This document shows, piece after piece, positions 11,529 to 22,525 of a stretch of DNA of 64,000 nucleotides. Position 1 is the stretch's first letter; each line of letters starts with the position of its first letter. The position numbers and the translations under genes were made by a program. The stretch is from Cryptomeria japonica. Lineage: Eukaryota; Streptophyta; Pinopsida; Cupressales; Cupressaceae. The stretch lies in contig NC_081410.1 in assembly GCF_030272615.1 (NCBI RefSeq), positions 571,899,241-571,963,240 of the forward strand. Reading direction: 5' to 3'. Under the pieces are notes generated by a model that worked only from the letters and a program-made list of their open reading frames with translations, was not told where the DNA came from and made no database searches.

Positions 11529-11617
11529 GCGCCCAGCACCCTGGTCCTTCAGGACCAGGGTGCCCAGCGCCCTGGTCCCCCAGGACCATGGCGCCCAGCG
11601 CCCTGGTCCCTGGCCCT
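11529..11617 (+). repeat. 31-bp GC-rich palindromic tandem repeat in element C LTR
   Basis: Units begin at 11529, 11560 and 11591, a period of 31. Each has GCGCCCAGC followed by CCCTGGTCC; the first two continue to GGACCA, giving a CTGGTCC/GGACCAG hairpin, and the third is cut short. The same array is at 18137-18225 in the other LTR. Confidence 0.85.
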
Positions 11618-11731
11618 ATTTTGGGCCCGGTCTCCTATGGGACTTCGGGTCTTTTTGTTTGCAAATTGGAAATTATCTTTCCTGGTCGGCCTAAGGTCAG
11701 GAAAATCAGTCTATTAACCCTAATTGGCAAG

Positions 11732-11738
11732 TATATAA
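11732..11738 (+). promoter_or_regulatory. TATA box of element C 5' LTR
   Basis: TATATAA lies about 380 bases into the LTR, in the context AAGTATATAAAC, a plausible core promoter separating U3 from R. An identical copy is at 18340-18346 in the 3' LTR. Confidence 0.6.
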
Positions 11739-12611
11739 ACTACATTTTCTCTCTCATTTTGGGTAGAGGACGAACATATGTGGAAACGATACTCAAGCAT
11801 TCGAGCATTCAAGCATTCCTTCAAGCAATTGATCATTCCAAGTCTCCATTCAAGGCTAAGTGTTGCATTCAAGACAAGGATTCAACCATTGAAGAGGAGA
11901 TCACTTACTACATACTACTACAACATACAACAAACAACAACATCTATACCTTCGCACATAAGGATACAAACATCCTTACAACAAGGTATTAGTACTTGTT
12001 TTACATTACAGACATTTACATTTACAGCATTGCTCATTTCTTGGTTAATTCCAAAACCGGGGTTTGACCTAAAGGCAAACCCCTAATCCCTAACCCCCCA
12101 ATCATCTTCACTTTTATGTGTGTAGGTTGCAGGTGCGCGGCTGAAATTGAAGATCTGGAATCCTTGTGCAGAGACGAATAGATCCCCCTTCGTTTCGCGG
12201 ATTTTTCGGAGGACCGTGTGCACGCCGGGCGCCATCGTCCGGTCAACTTTCGCTCAAATTTGCAGGACAACGCCGTATCGACATTTTACTGCCAATTCCA
12301 GGTGCGCAGCTTCACCCTATATCCCTATCTCAGTTTATAAGCGAATCTTTCTCACTTTCTATGCATTCCTAGCTTAATTCTTCTATCAACATTCTTTACA
12401 AAAGAGGGTAGCCTTGCTGTCTTAACCCTTGAAACTCATTTAGCATCCAATCTTGCATTGTGTGGGATTGGATCTTGTGGGTTTCAACCCCTCTTTTGAA
12501 TGTAAAGTCTCCCAAGTGAAAACCATCAACCCTAGCAACCTCCCTTCTCTCTCCTCGGAGTTGGAAGAGGGGAGAGCAACTAGGGTTCGACCGATTTTCC
12601 ACTTTACATTT

Positions 12612-12630
12612 TGGTGAACCCAACGTGAAC
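12612..12630 (+). other. Primer binding site of element C
   Basis: TGGTGAACCCAACGTGAAC starts three bases after the LTR end. The placement and the leading TGG match a tRNA-primed start; the tRNA is not identified. Confidence 0.65.
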
Positions 12631-13789
12631 ATCCTTTCTGATTATTCATGGTTAGATCTGAAAATTGGATTCCTTGATTACATTTCCATGTTTGATCTTT
12701 TGCAAAATTTTAGAGGTTAATTGCATAAAAACCCTAAATTTTCTTTTTAGTAATTGAACTTGCGAAATGTCTAAGTGTTAATGCTTGTTTCAGATCTACC
12801 CTTCTATTACAAATTATCAATTCATATTTGTGCTTTAATTTTAAAAATTAAGTGGTTAAGTGTCAAAACCCTAATTTTTGAAACCCTCTTGATTCAACCT
12901 TTGTCCGACAATTTCACTGATCAAAACATCTCTAAATCAGCTGTAACTTTGGATTCCGCAATAAAATCACAATATCTTTCATCCCTAAAAATTTGGAAAA
13001 AAGTTGCGAGGACCGTGTGCACTCCGAGTGCCATCGTCCCCGACATTTTTTTCGAAATTTTGGGAGCTAGATCTTACTGTATTTTCCTGCTAAAATCCAG
13101 AATTTTGGCTGATTTTATCAATTATAACACTTTCAAAATTAAAGTTAAAGTTGGTCTTGTGATTGCTTGGTTTAAGGCTTCTAAACATTCAAAAATCATT
13201 GAAATTGAAATTTTGTGTCAAAATTGTGTTCTTACTGTCCTAAATCTGAAAAGTGTGTTTGCATTCATTCGAAATTTCAGTGCTTTATTCAAATTCTTGC
13301 AATTTGTGACTTTTGAAATTAAGTGCTTAATTACAACAACTTTAATTTCCGCTTTCAAAATTGAATTTTGCGTGAAATTGAGTCAACTTTTAAATTTCAA
13401 AACTTGCATTGCTTTTGATATTCCCTCTAAAATCATAAAATTCAAAATTTTAGTTTCCCTCTCTTTTTCAAAATTCAAATTTTGCATTTTTCGACAATCT
13501 TGGTAGGGTTCAATTTCGAGATTGCAACTTTAATTTGGCCTATCTACAGATCGTAAAATCACTCAATTTTTTCAGACTAGCTCTAAAATCATCATAATTT
13601 TCATCCCTGCAAATTTCAAAAAAAGTTGCAAGGACCGTGTGCACTCCGAGCGCCACGGTCCCGGACATTTTTTCGGAAATTTCGGGAGACTGTCGTGATT
13701 GCATTTAACAGCTTAAATCTAGAAGATTGGCTGATTTTACTGAAAATTGTTACCTCTAAAAATCAAAATTTTCTCTTTCTCTCTAGTGC
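12631..13789 (+). other. Leader of element C with two copies of a hairpin box
   Basis: This AT-rich leader has no convincing protein, although one frame (12775-13506) stays open for 243 codons with a Phe-, Ile- and Lys-rich composition typical of AT-rich non-coding DNA. Two related stretches of about 100 bases centre on 13010-13039 and 13632-13661. Each carries GGACCGTG, a 14-base loop beginning TGCAC, and CAYSGTCC. The copy at 13632 forms a perfect 8-bp stem. Confidence 0.65.
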
Positions 13790-16700
13790 ATGAGTTTTAC
13801 AACAATAAGCCCTACTTACACTATTCCCGTTAGACGAAGCCGTAGAATTAAGTCTTTCCGAAGTTTAATTACTGAGGAGATGGAACCTAATTTGAATAGC
13901 CTTTTTAACGAGGACATGGGTAATTCCTCTAATCCTCCTAATGATGAAGAAGCTCTCCATGAGGTTTCTGAAGAACAACTTTCGAAATTGGATAACCAAT
14001 TTGACGATTTTCGACAATGGATGTCTCAAGAATACCTCGATAGTCAAGCTCTTCCTTTAATTGAGGGTCTAAAACATATGCTTCAAAGTGACAAGAATGG
14101 AATTGATATTTTGCGTGGTATTGCACACATTGTGGATTCGAATGTGATGCCTATGAAGAGTTGTGCTGAAACTTTGGGTTATACACAACCTCCTACTCAA
14201 GTCAATCATTCTATTCCTTTGACAACTTCTATTGCTAGCATACCTACCTTTACATCAAACATAATGACTACTTCTATACAAGACATTCCTCCTGTGATCA
14301 TCAGTCATGGGGGCAATCCTTCCTCTTCAATTAACCCTCTTCCTTCATTCAATCCGATTTCTTCATTCACTCCTTCAATGAGTGTCCCTATTATATCTCC
14401 ACAAATGAACATGACGCAAGGGGGCAATTCGTTTAACCATTCCATTCCTCCTTGTAGTGTTCCTCCTGTCCAATCATCTCCTATGACTAATTATCATAGA
14501 GTCCCACCACCTTACTCTTTACCTTCTTTCAATAACATAATACCTCCATCTCAATCTAACACATCTAATATGAATTCTTCGACTGAAGCGACCATTAACA
14601 ATCTTGCACAAACTGTCTCTTCTTTACAGCAACAAATTGCCTCTATGAATCAATCTAAGTTTAGTGTGCCCACATTTGATGTTGCGAGCCCACTTTCTCT
14701 TGACATTGTTCGAGCTATCCCTCCTAAACATGTTGAAATCCCGCATTTGGAACTTTATAACGGTAAAGGAGATCCTCTAACACATGTTAAGACTTTTCAA
14801 ACAATATGTACTGATTTTGCTTATGACCAAAGGTTGCTTGCAAAACTGTTTACTAGAACATTAAGAGATAAAGCCCTACAATGGTATTTCTTGTTGCCTT
14901 CTTATTCTATTACTTCTTTCGAACAACTTGCAAATGCTTTCATTCAACAATTTCAAAACAATATAAGTCCTAAAGTTACTTTGATTGATTTAATGCATTG
15001 TAAACAAGGTGTTAAAGAAAAAGTGACTGATTTCATTGGTAGATATAAGCATTTGTATGCTCAAATTTCTTTTCCAGTGCTTGATAATGATATTCAAAGA
15101 ATCTTTATTTCTAATTTACAAAAAGATATTCGAGATAAACTTTTGTTTTCTGAGTTTACTTCTTTCCAATAGTTGTGTGCAACTCTTCACAATTATCAAC
15201 TGACTATGAGTCAAATGGAACAATCACATCCTATGGCTCCGAGTGATAAGGGTGATAGTAGTCAACAACCATTTGGGAAGTTTAAACCGAACAGAGATTC
15301 CATCAAATTCAATGAAAACATCATCAACAACAATGTGAATGCAGCATCAAGTGTGCCTCCTATTTCTAAATTTTTCAAGAAAGAAAGAAAGTATACTCCG
15401 TTGAATGAATCATTGCATAGTATTATGAATAAGTTATTGGAACAAAATGTGCTTACTCTTCCTCCTATAAGGCAAATTGATCCTGCAAAGATTACTTCAC
15501 CTTATTTTGATAACAAAGCTTTTTGTCAATTTCATCGTCAACCGGGGCATGATACTGAAAAATGTTTTTCTTTAAAGGGTAAAATTCAAGATTTGATTGA
15601 TAATAATACTATCTCTATTTCTAGAGTGAATGATAAAGGCAACACATCTGTAGCTCCTAACCAAAATCTTCAAATTTTTACTGATCCATTACCTTCTCAT
15701 ACCTCTAATGCGATTGAGACTAATGATTCCTCTCTCTCATCTAATGGTCTTGTGTCTATGACTCCGAATGTGATTAACTTTGTAGAGCAGCAAGAAAACC
15801 CTAAAGAACCTTCCATCACATTTGATTCTAGTGAAACTATCAGGGCACTTGATGGTCCTTTATACATAGTTGCAAAAGTCAAGAATACACCTTGCCGTGG
15901 AGTGCTTATTGATCCTTCGTGCATGGTTAATGTTATTACTGAAGAATTTCTTTTTACTTTGCAATTGAATCAAGTGATCTATGACAAAACAGATGTGGTT
16001 GTGAAATTATTTGATGCATTTTCTTCTCCTGCAATTGGTTCTATTACATTGCCTATTGAGGTCCATAACAAATCCCTTGATGTGAGCTTTGCTATTATTC
16101 CTTCGTCCGAACAATTTCGTGTGAAGCTTGGCTATCCTTGGCTATCTTCCATGAAATCTATTGCTTCTTCTATTCATAAGTGTTTGAAATTTCCCCATAA
16201 TGGTGAAGTTGTTACTATCAATCATAGTCTCTTTAAACCAGCTGAAAGAACTTCTAGTGTTCCTATTGATTATTTTTGGCCTAAACAATTCCAATCTCTT
16301 CCTCCGCGAAGTGATCATCTTTTCAAATCTTATCAAAAGTGGAAAACATATATGATCCTATCTTTAAGTGAACCTAGAACACCCAAACTTGATATTCCTA
16401 TCGTTCTTGAGAAGGAAGTTCTTCCTTTGAAAGATAAAACTAATGTCTTTCCTCAAGAAGATTCCCAACCCATCCCTATGGATGTGACTATGTCTATGCC
16501 TAATAAACCTTCTAAAAGTAGACCTATACCTCCTCGTCATGATGGACTTGGTCTCCTTCCTAAACCAAATATTCCTCCTTTATATGGAGCAGTTCCTCCT
16601 CCTTCCTTTTATAGAGAGAAGAGACCTTCTTCTTCTCCTATTATCCAGCCTAAGAGACCACAACCTAAACACCCAAGTGATAAGGATGAGAACATTCCTC

Positions 16701-17212
16701 CTCCTCAATCTTCTCCACTTCCTACTAAGACTAGACGAAATCGTTCTGCGCACGAACGTCGACGAAAGCGTCGTCTTAGAGCTCAAGCAGCTGCTTCTCA
16801 AACTTCCCAATCTCCAAAAACACCTTCAACAAGCATTATTCCATTTTCTCCAAAATCTCCTAAACATAAGATGCATGATGGTCTTGATCTTGTGCGAGTT
16901 AAAGACCCTATTTTTATAAATCTTGATGATGCTATAGATGAAAATGTTATTCATGATGAACATGTTACTCCTCTTGCTTCTGATAGTGAATATGAACTTG
17001 TTGATATTGATAACCATTTATCTAATGAATTTTCTAAAGCACTTATCCTAGCTCCTAGACAAGAACAGCGTGGCTTGGAACATGAACATAGCCCTTGTTT
17101 GGATCTTGTGATAGCTCCATCTGCTGTGTTGGATGTTCCTCCTCTAGCGTGTTCCCTACCTTCCCGAAACATTGATCAGCAAGATCGGGGGGTAGATGAC
17201 GTGCTAGACTAG
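13790..17212 (+). pseudogene. gag: Element C gag with zinc knuckle and degenerate protease
   Basis: One frame runs from ATG 13790 to TAG 17210 with a single internal TAG at 15170, giving about 1,140 codons. Residues 1-290 are Ser/Pro/Asn rich. The gag domain follows (HVEIPHLELYNGKGDPLTHV, ALQWYFLLPSYSITSFEQL). After the stop come CQFHRQPGHDTEKCFSLKG, a Tat-type zinc knuckle, and a retropepsin-like segment with GVLIDPSCMVNVITEEF, where the expected Gly after the Asp is missing. A basic Pro-rich tail includes ARG-rich THERRRK-like sequence near 16740-16790. The protein would package the element's RNA. The gag call is firm; the protease-like part is probably inactive. Confidence 0.85.
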
Positions 17213-17956
17213 TTACATTAGCATAGCAGATTCTCTCCTCCTCTCTTGTGTCACTTCTTCTATATGTTATTCTCATTCTTCTGTTTGTTGTCCTTAGTAT
17301 TGTCTACTTGAGGACGATGCAAAGCATTGAGATCTCTTTTGGTCTCTCTCATGTTGACTCAAAAGACACATGTGTTCCCTTCTTCTAGGTGACCTTCCTT
17401 GATTGGGGAATGAAGAACAATTATGCATACATACATATGATATATATACATGACTTATCATACAGCATACTGACCTTGAGGAAAGCGAAGTCACCTCGTG
17501 CTTTGTGTTTTGTGTCTATTATCCTTGGGTTTATCTCACACTTGGGGGCTAAATCCTTGCGATAACGTGCTCCTTTCCTTTCTCATTTCTTATGTGTATC
17601 ACTACGTTAAAACAATCACCCTCGTTGAGGCGTGTGCGATCGCTTTAACGTAGGGGGGCATACACCCCGTCTATCCCTTCAGGATACTTGAAAATTTCTT
17701 GGTGAACTTAGCTTTGCCTTGAAAATTTTTGGTATTTCTTTTGCATGACTCATAGTGAGGGAACCTTACTACTGACAGTCATGGTTCTCCCTCGTGATCT
17801 TCCCTTTTACTTTGTCAATCGAAGTCGTAAGATCCCTAGTCCACTGGGGGCTTGGTGTGTCTTGCCTCCTTGACGTGGTGAAATTTTTTCAATGTTGTTT
17901 CCTTATACTTTACCGGAAGTATGAGCATACATACTCCCGCTAAAGTGGGGGCTAAA
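17213..17956 (+). other. Element C 3' non-coding region and polypurine tract
   Basis: This links gag to the 3' LTR. The polypurine tract AAAGTGGGGGCTAAA (17942-17956) directly precedes the LTR. Similar G-runs occur upstream: CTTGGGGGCTAAA near 17541, GTAGGGGGGC near 17651 and CTGGGGGCTTGG near 17843. Inverted repeats are ACGTTAAA/TTTAACGT (about 17603-17652) and AGTATG/CATACT (about 17919-17936). No protein is seen. Confidence 0.7.
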
Positions 17957-19216
17957 TGTAGCATCCTAAAATTGCGACACTTGCAATTTAGACTGCATTT
18001 CGGTCTTCACAATGGCGACGCAACACCAAACCTGAATGGAGACCCCGAAACTTGTTTCTGACACCAAAAACTGCATTTTCTTGCACCTTGGCCTGAACCT
18101 CCTTTGCACCCTGCTGTCCCGGGAGGTGGGACCAGAGCGCCCAGTGCCCTGGTCCTTCAGGACCAGGGCGCCCAGCGCCCTGGTCCCCCAGGACCATGGC
18201 GCCCAACGCCCTGGTCCCTGGCCCTATTTTGGGCCCGGTCTCCTATGGGACTTCGGGTCTTTTTGTTTGCAAATTGGAAATTATCTTTCCTGGTCGGCCT
18301 AAGGTCGGGAAAATCAGTCTATTAACCCTAATTGGCAAGTATATAAACTACATTTTCTCTCTCATTTTGGGTAGAGGACGAACATATGTGGAAACGATAC
18401 TCAAGCATTCAAGCATTCAAGCATTCCTTCAAGCAATTGATCATTCCAAGTCTCCATTCAAGGCTAAGTGTTGCATTCAAGACAAGGATTCAACCATTGA
18501 AGAGGAGATCACTTACTACATACTACTACAACATACAACAAACAACAACATCTATACCTTCGCACATAAGGATACAAACATCCTTACAACAAGGTATTAG
18601 TACTTGTTTTACATTACAGACATTTACATTTACAGCATTGCTCATTTCTTGGTTAATTCCAAAACCGGGGTTTGACCTAAAGGCAAACCCCTAATCCCTA
18701 ACCCCCCAATCATCTTCACTTTTCTGTGTGTAGGTTGCAGGTGCGCGGCTGAAATTGAAGATCTGGAATCCTTGTGCAGAGACGAATAGATCCCCCTTCG
18801 TTTCGCGGATTTTTCGGAGGACCGTGTGCACGCCGGGCGCCATCGTCCGGTCAACTTTCGCTCAAATTTGCAGGACAACGCCGTATCGACATTTTACTGC
18901 CAATTCCAGGTGCGCAGCTTCACCCTATATCCCTATCTCAGTTTATAAGCGAATCTTTCTCACTTTCTATGCATTCCTAGCTTAATTCTTCTATCAACAT
19001 TCTTTACAAAAGAGGGTAGCCTTGCTGTCTTAACCCTTGAAACTCATTTAGCATCCAATCTTGCATTGTGTGGGATTGGATCTTGTGGGTTTCAACCCCT
19101 CTTTTGAATGTAAAGTCTCCCAAGTGAAAACCATCAACCCTAGCAACCTCCCTTCTCTCTCCTCGGAGTTGGAAGAGGGGAGAGCAACTAGGGTTCGACC
19201 GATTTTCCGCTTTACA
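17957..19216 (+). repeat. 3' LTR of element C
   Basis: This is the partner of 11349-12608, of equal length, starting TGTAGCATCCTAAAATTG and ending CGCTTTACA. It is followed by the second copy of the target duplication CATAC. It carries the same hairpin array (18137-18225), TATA box (18340-18346) and GGACCGTG box (18819-18848). Confidence 0.95.
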
Positions 19217-19221
19217 CATAC

Positions 19222-19612
19222 ATACATATAGATATCACAATTGCATCACATCCTGCACACAACACCTGTTAGCACAATTTACATTTGCATTATCATATTC
19301 ATTTGCATTTCATACATTCACATTTACATATGCATAACATATTAAAAACATAAAAGAACAAAAATATGGCATTTCATCATGTACATATTTGCATCCATAT
19401 CATAACCATCACATAGAAACATACATCATGAAACATCTCATCACATAGGTACACATGCATATAGCTGCCGCAAAGATGAATCATCTCATATATATAATCA
19501 TAAGTGTCATGATACAATGATGTCAAAATCATATGGCTACAAAAGCACCCGCAGGTGTCTACATCATCATACAAAAATGGTACAATATTGATACATAGGG
19601 AGCCCTCTATGC
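19222..19612. other. Element A spacer between element C and the antisense gene
   Basis: AT-rich sequence with many CATTTGCAT and CATACAT phrases. It continues the text interrupted at 11348. I see no gene or clear signal in it. Confidence 0.5.
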
Positions 19613-21566
19613 CTATGATGAACTCCCTCCCTCGGAGCTGCCTGGCTTCAATGGAATCTGAGCCCCTAAAGGACCCGCCCTAGGATCATCCCTCCTATCC
19701 CCTCTATCTGGTGGTGGTGGAGGACCCATAACCCCACCACTCAATGCCTGGCTCCTCCGGCTCCCTCCCATAGCTGTCGCTGTACGCGATGGTCTATGGA
19801 AGCTCCTCGCCCGCTGATCTGCTAGCACTGCACCATAATAGAGATCTTGCTAGTAGGAAATCTCCTCCCCTGCCCGTAGGACATAAGCATATCCTGCCCC
19901 TATGTCCTTTGCTTCCTGTCTCCCGGCCCTCAGTGCTGTCTCAGCCTCTGTATAACGCTGAATAGCCTGATCCCGCTCCCGCTCAGTATCTCTGAGCCTC
20001 CTCCTGAGATGATCCCTCTCCCTCTCCAACTCCTGGATCTCATCTGCCTGTCCCTGGCAGATCTCCCTCAGCTCTATCAGCTCATCCTCCTCTGCGTCAG
20101 CCCCCTCCGCCTCTGCCTATGGCTCCCCCTATACGGGTGCCTGCCCCTGTGCCTGTATCTGTACTGGTACCTGTCTCTGTCCCTGTCCTTGTACCTATAC
20201 CTGTCTGGGACCCAGTGCTGCTGGCACCTGTAGTGACAATCCACTACGACCCCTCACCACCCGAGCCTGCCTCTCCTCACCACTCTCCCTCCGAGGTGCA
20301 ACCCTCCTCTCTCCAACTACTCCCCTCCTCCGTTGGCCTCTGCCCCCATCACCTCCACCATCATCATCATCCCCACCCCCATCTCCATCTAATGCCTCTC
20401 CCAGATCCGTTGGGCGTGGGAATGGATGCTCTGCCTAGTATGCTGTGTACTCAGCATCCATGCTGACATACTCAATCTCTGGCCACATGTCCCAAGGTAG
20501 GGGCATCATCTCTACCAGCTGCGTAACTGCCTGATCATATGACAATAGGGGCCCAAACTATGCCTGATCTCTAACAGTCCGTGCATACATGCCTGAGCCC
20601 CGTGGCATCCTCTGGATCCTGCCAAACTGCCGGCCAACCCTATCTACTAGCTACCTCTCTAGCACATAGGGCGTCCGCCCAATCAGATACCTACTCTGGA
20701 AGGTGTAAGGAAGCTCAACTGCATCGTCCTCCCACTACTCGCATCCCAGATATGGCCTCCATATGACCACATCAGTATCATCTATCACTCACCGCCAGTG
20801 CTCCAACTTGTCAATCCGTGGTTGCGACGTGATCATATCATACAAGTGGAAAAAACTACGTCCATGACCCCTGCCTCTGAAGTGTATCGGCCTCGTCACT
20901 GGCAGATGCTCATAAGCCCACACCTGTAGCAATGTCACCCCATAGCCCAATCCCATTGATCCATGATATACGAACTGATGCAGCTCATAGTAGAGCTGTG
21001 CCAGCACACACGGTCCCCAAGCATATCTGGTGTACTGTGTCACCAGTGTCTCTAGTGCTCCTCCCCAACCCACAGCCAACCCCCGTGTCGCCCTATCCGG
21101 ACACAGGAACCCACTGATCGTCCCTCCTACCACTGCTGGCAGCGCTAGCCCTGTGGCTGTCATAGTATCCCACGCCACATGTCCTGCCCTCATCTCCAAC
21201 CCTAGGTCCTGGAATACTCGTCTCAGGGCCTCCCTATCTCCATCTCGATCATATGGGATCAGATCCCCATCGATCGGTATCCGTAGAATCCTGTATACAT
21301 CCTCAAGGGTGACTGTCATCTTACCCATTGGCAAATGAAATGTACATGTCTCAGAGTGCCATCTCTCCGCCAGCGTAGTCAACAGTCCCATGTTCGCCCG
21401 AAACTCAGGCACATACAAAATATGTCTCAGACCCATAGCCTCGATCGCAGCTCGGTCCTCGCTGTCAACTCAGGTCGCAACCTCTGAGTCGATGGGAATC
21501 TCTCCCATGACTCCAACATAGGCAAATACTCCTGCAGTCAAGCAAATCAATCATGTCAGTCATCAT

Positions 21567-21886
21567 GGCATTCACTGTTCATCACAAAATGCTCATTTTT
21601 TTATCTAAGTGCATATGGCATTCTATCCTAGTGACACTCACTGTTCATCACAAAGTGTTGCTATCTATCCTAGTGACACTCACTGTTCATCACAAAGTGT
21701 TGCTGATTATTCTAGTGGTACTCCCTGTTCATCACAAAGTACTACGTGTTTGACACTCCCTGTTTATCACAAAGTGCTGCTCACATTTGCACTCCCTGTT
21801 CATCACAAAGTGCTGCTCATATTTTAGTACTCCCTGTTCATCACAAAGTACTCTATCTTGGTACTCACTGTTCATCACAAAGTGCC
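21567..21886 (-). repeat. Array of eight hairpins inside the inferred intron
   Basis: Eight copies of the core CTGTTYATCACAA occur at irregular 31-70 base spacing. Each is flanked by arms that differ between units yet pair within the unit: GCATT/AATGC, TAGTGACACT/AGTGTTGCTA (twice, the second with a wobble end), GTGGTACT/AGTACTAC, CACT/AGTG, GCACT/AGTGC, AGTACT/AGTACT and GGTACT/AGTGCC. The array lies between the proposed splice sites of the antisense gene. Confidence 0.85.
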
Positions 21887-22121
21887 TTGATCTATCCTAG
21901 TCTTCCCTAGAGGACCTACTTGAGTGTATCCTCTTAGCAGCTTATCCAATCGACAACATATGTTGATCACAAAACTGCCGATTTGACCTAGAAGACAAAA
22001 TTTCACATTTTTGGACACAAACGCACTTTCCTGACATAAACGTGCATTTATTACATTACCTAGCATGCATTAATGACAACAATAAATGCATCAAAGTACA
22101 AGGAGGTTTTGTGGTACTTAC
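21887..22121. other. 5' part of the inferred intron of the antisense gene
   Basis: Non-coding sequence between the hairpin array and the GTAAGT donor. I see no signal in it apart from the donor itself at 22116-22121 (minus strand). Confidence 0.45.
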
Positions 22122-22279
22122 TGGCTCTCCTGCCTCTGCTGGCCTCTGAAATTGATGAACACGATCGAATCTGTGAGCCAAAGCCATCGCTACTGACTAC
22201 TGCTGCTCTTTTCTCTCTCTGCACTCTAATCTCTTGGAGGTGTAGATGACAATGAGGATGTATTTCTCTCATGGTCTAT

Positions 22280-22285
22280 CTTATA
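22280..22285 (-). promoter_or_regulatory. Putative TATA box of the antisense gene
   Basis: On the minus strand the context is GTCTATAAGATAGACC, about 95 bases before the proposed ATG, a distance that fits a plant core promoter with a short leader. The box sits in an inverted repeat GTCTAT/ATAGAC. No experiment supports it. Confidence 0.45.
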
Positions 22286-22510
22286 GACTACCCTAGCCCT
22301 CGTTTCCCGAGTCAGTCTTCATTATCCCGTGACTCTGTCACTTTATCCGGTCAGTCCATTCTAGCCTCTCTTTCTTATCGAGAGATTGTCTGCAATCTTT
22401 TCAGACATTTTCATCCAATCTCTCGAGGGGGCATATCATTCCCATCTTGGGGCAACTCTGTATCATTTCATCTTATCTTCTTTGAAACAACGCGACAAGC
22501 CGCATTGTCT

Positions 22511-22525
22511 CAAAGAGGGGCAAAA
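22511..22525 (+). other. Polypurine tract of element A
   Basis: CAAAGAGGGGCAAAA directly precedes the 3' LTR start TGTAGACACC, the expected place for the plus-strand primer. Confidence 0.75.

Larger units (their letters stand above)
11349..12608 (+). repeat. 5' LTR of element C
   Basis: It begins TGTAGCGTCCTAAAATTG and ends CACTTTACA. It pairs base for base with 17957-19216 apart from about 15 substitutions, mostly transitions. It carries a GC-rich hairpin array (11529-11617), a TATA box (11732) and one copy of the GGACCGTG hairpin box (12211-12240). Short frames inside it are shadows of repeat sequence. Confidence 0.95.
11349..19216 (+). mobile_element. Element C: non-autonomous gag-only LTR retrotransposon
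   Basis: Two LTRs of exactly 1260 bases (11349-12608 and 17957-19216) flank a primer binding site, a leader, one gag-protease-like gene and a polypurine tract. The 5-bp target duplication CATAC is perfect, at 11344-11348 and 19217-19221. The LTRs differ at about 15 positions by eye, roughly 1.2 percent. There is no RT, RNase H or integrase, so it must borrow them from an autonomous element. It sits in the 3' spacer of element A. Confidence 0.93.
19613..22187 (-). pseudogene. Antisense plant-mobile-domain (PMD) accessory gene of element A
   Basis: This gene runs against gag-pol. A likely first exon starts at ATG 22187-22185 (MALAHRFDRVHQF, 22 codons) and ends at 22122 before GTAAGT. Exon 2 starts at 21531 after CTGCAG and opens EYLPMLESWERFPSTQRL. 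After a one-base shift near 21460-21490 the frame continues through a PMD core (about 21436-20790), marked by GKMTVTLEDVYRILRIPIDG and YELHQFVYHGSMGLGYG, then a Gly/Asp-rich and Gln-rich stretch, then a coiled coil with REICQGQADEIQELERERD. The frame after 20789 has one TGA and eight TAG stops. PMD proteins are known as plant nuclear proteins and as accessory proteins of Tat elements. The domain call is good; the exon structure is my inference from splice motifs. Confidence 0.75.

Noticed and set aside
11272-11717. Overlapping open frames in the LTRs of element C (also at 17988-18325)
   Set aside because: They read through the GC-rich palindromic array on both strands and are identical in both LTRs; they are shadows.
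12775-13506. 243-codon open frame in the leader of element C
   Set aside because: Composition is that of AT-rich DNA (Phe, Ile, Lys, Leu) and it overlaps repeated non-coding hairpin boxes; no domain is visible.
21567-21886. CRISPR-like look of the repeats with variable spacers
   Set aside because: Units are unevenly spaced, the variable parts are palindromic arms rather than spacers, and the context is a plant retrotransposon.
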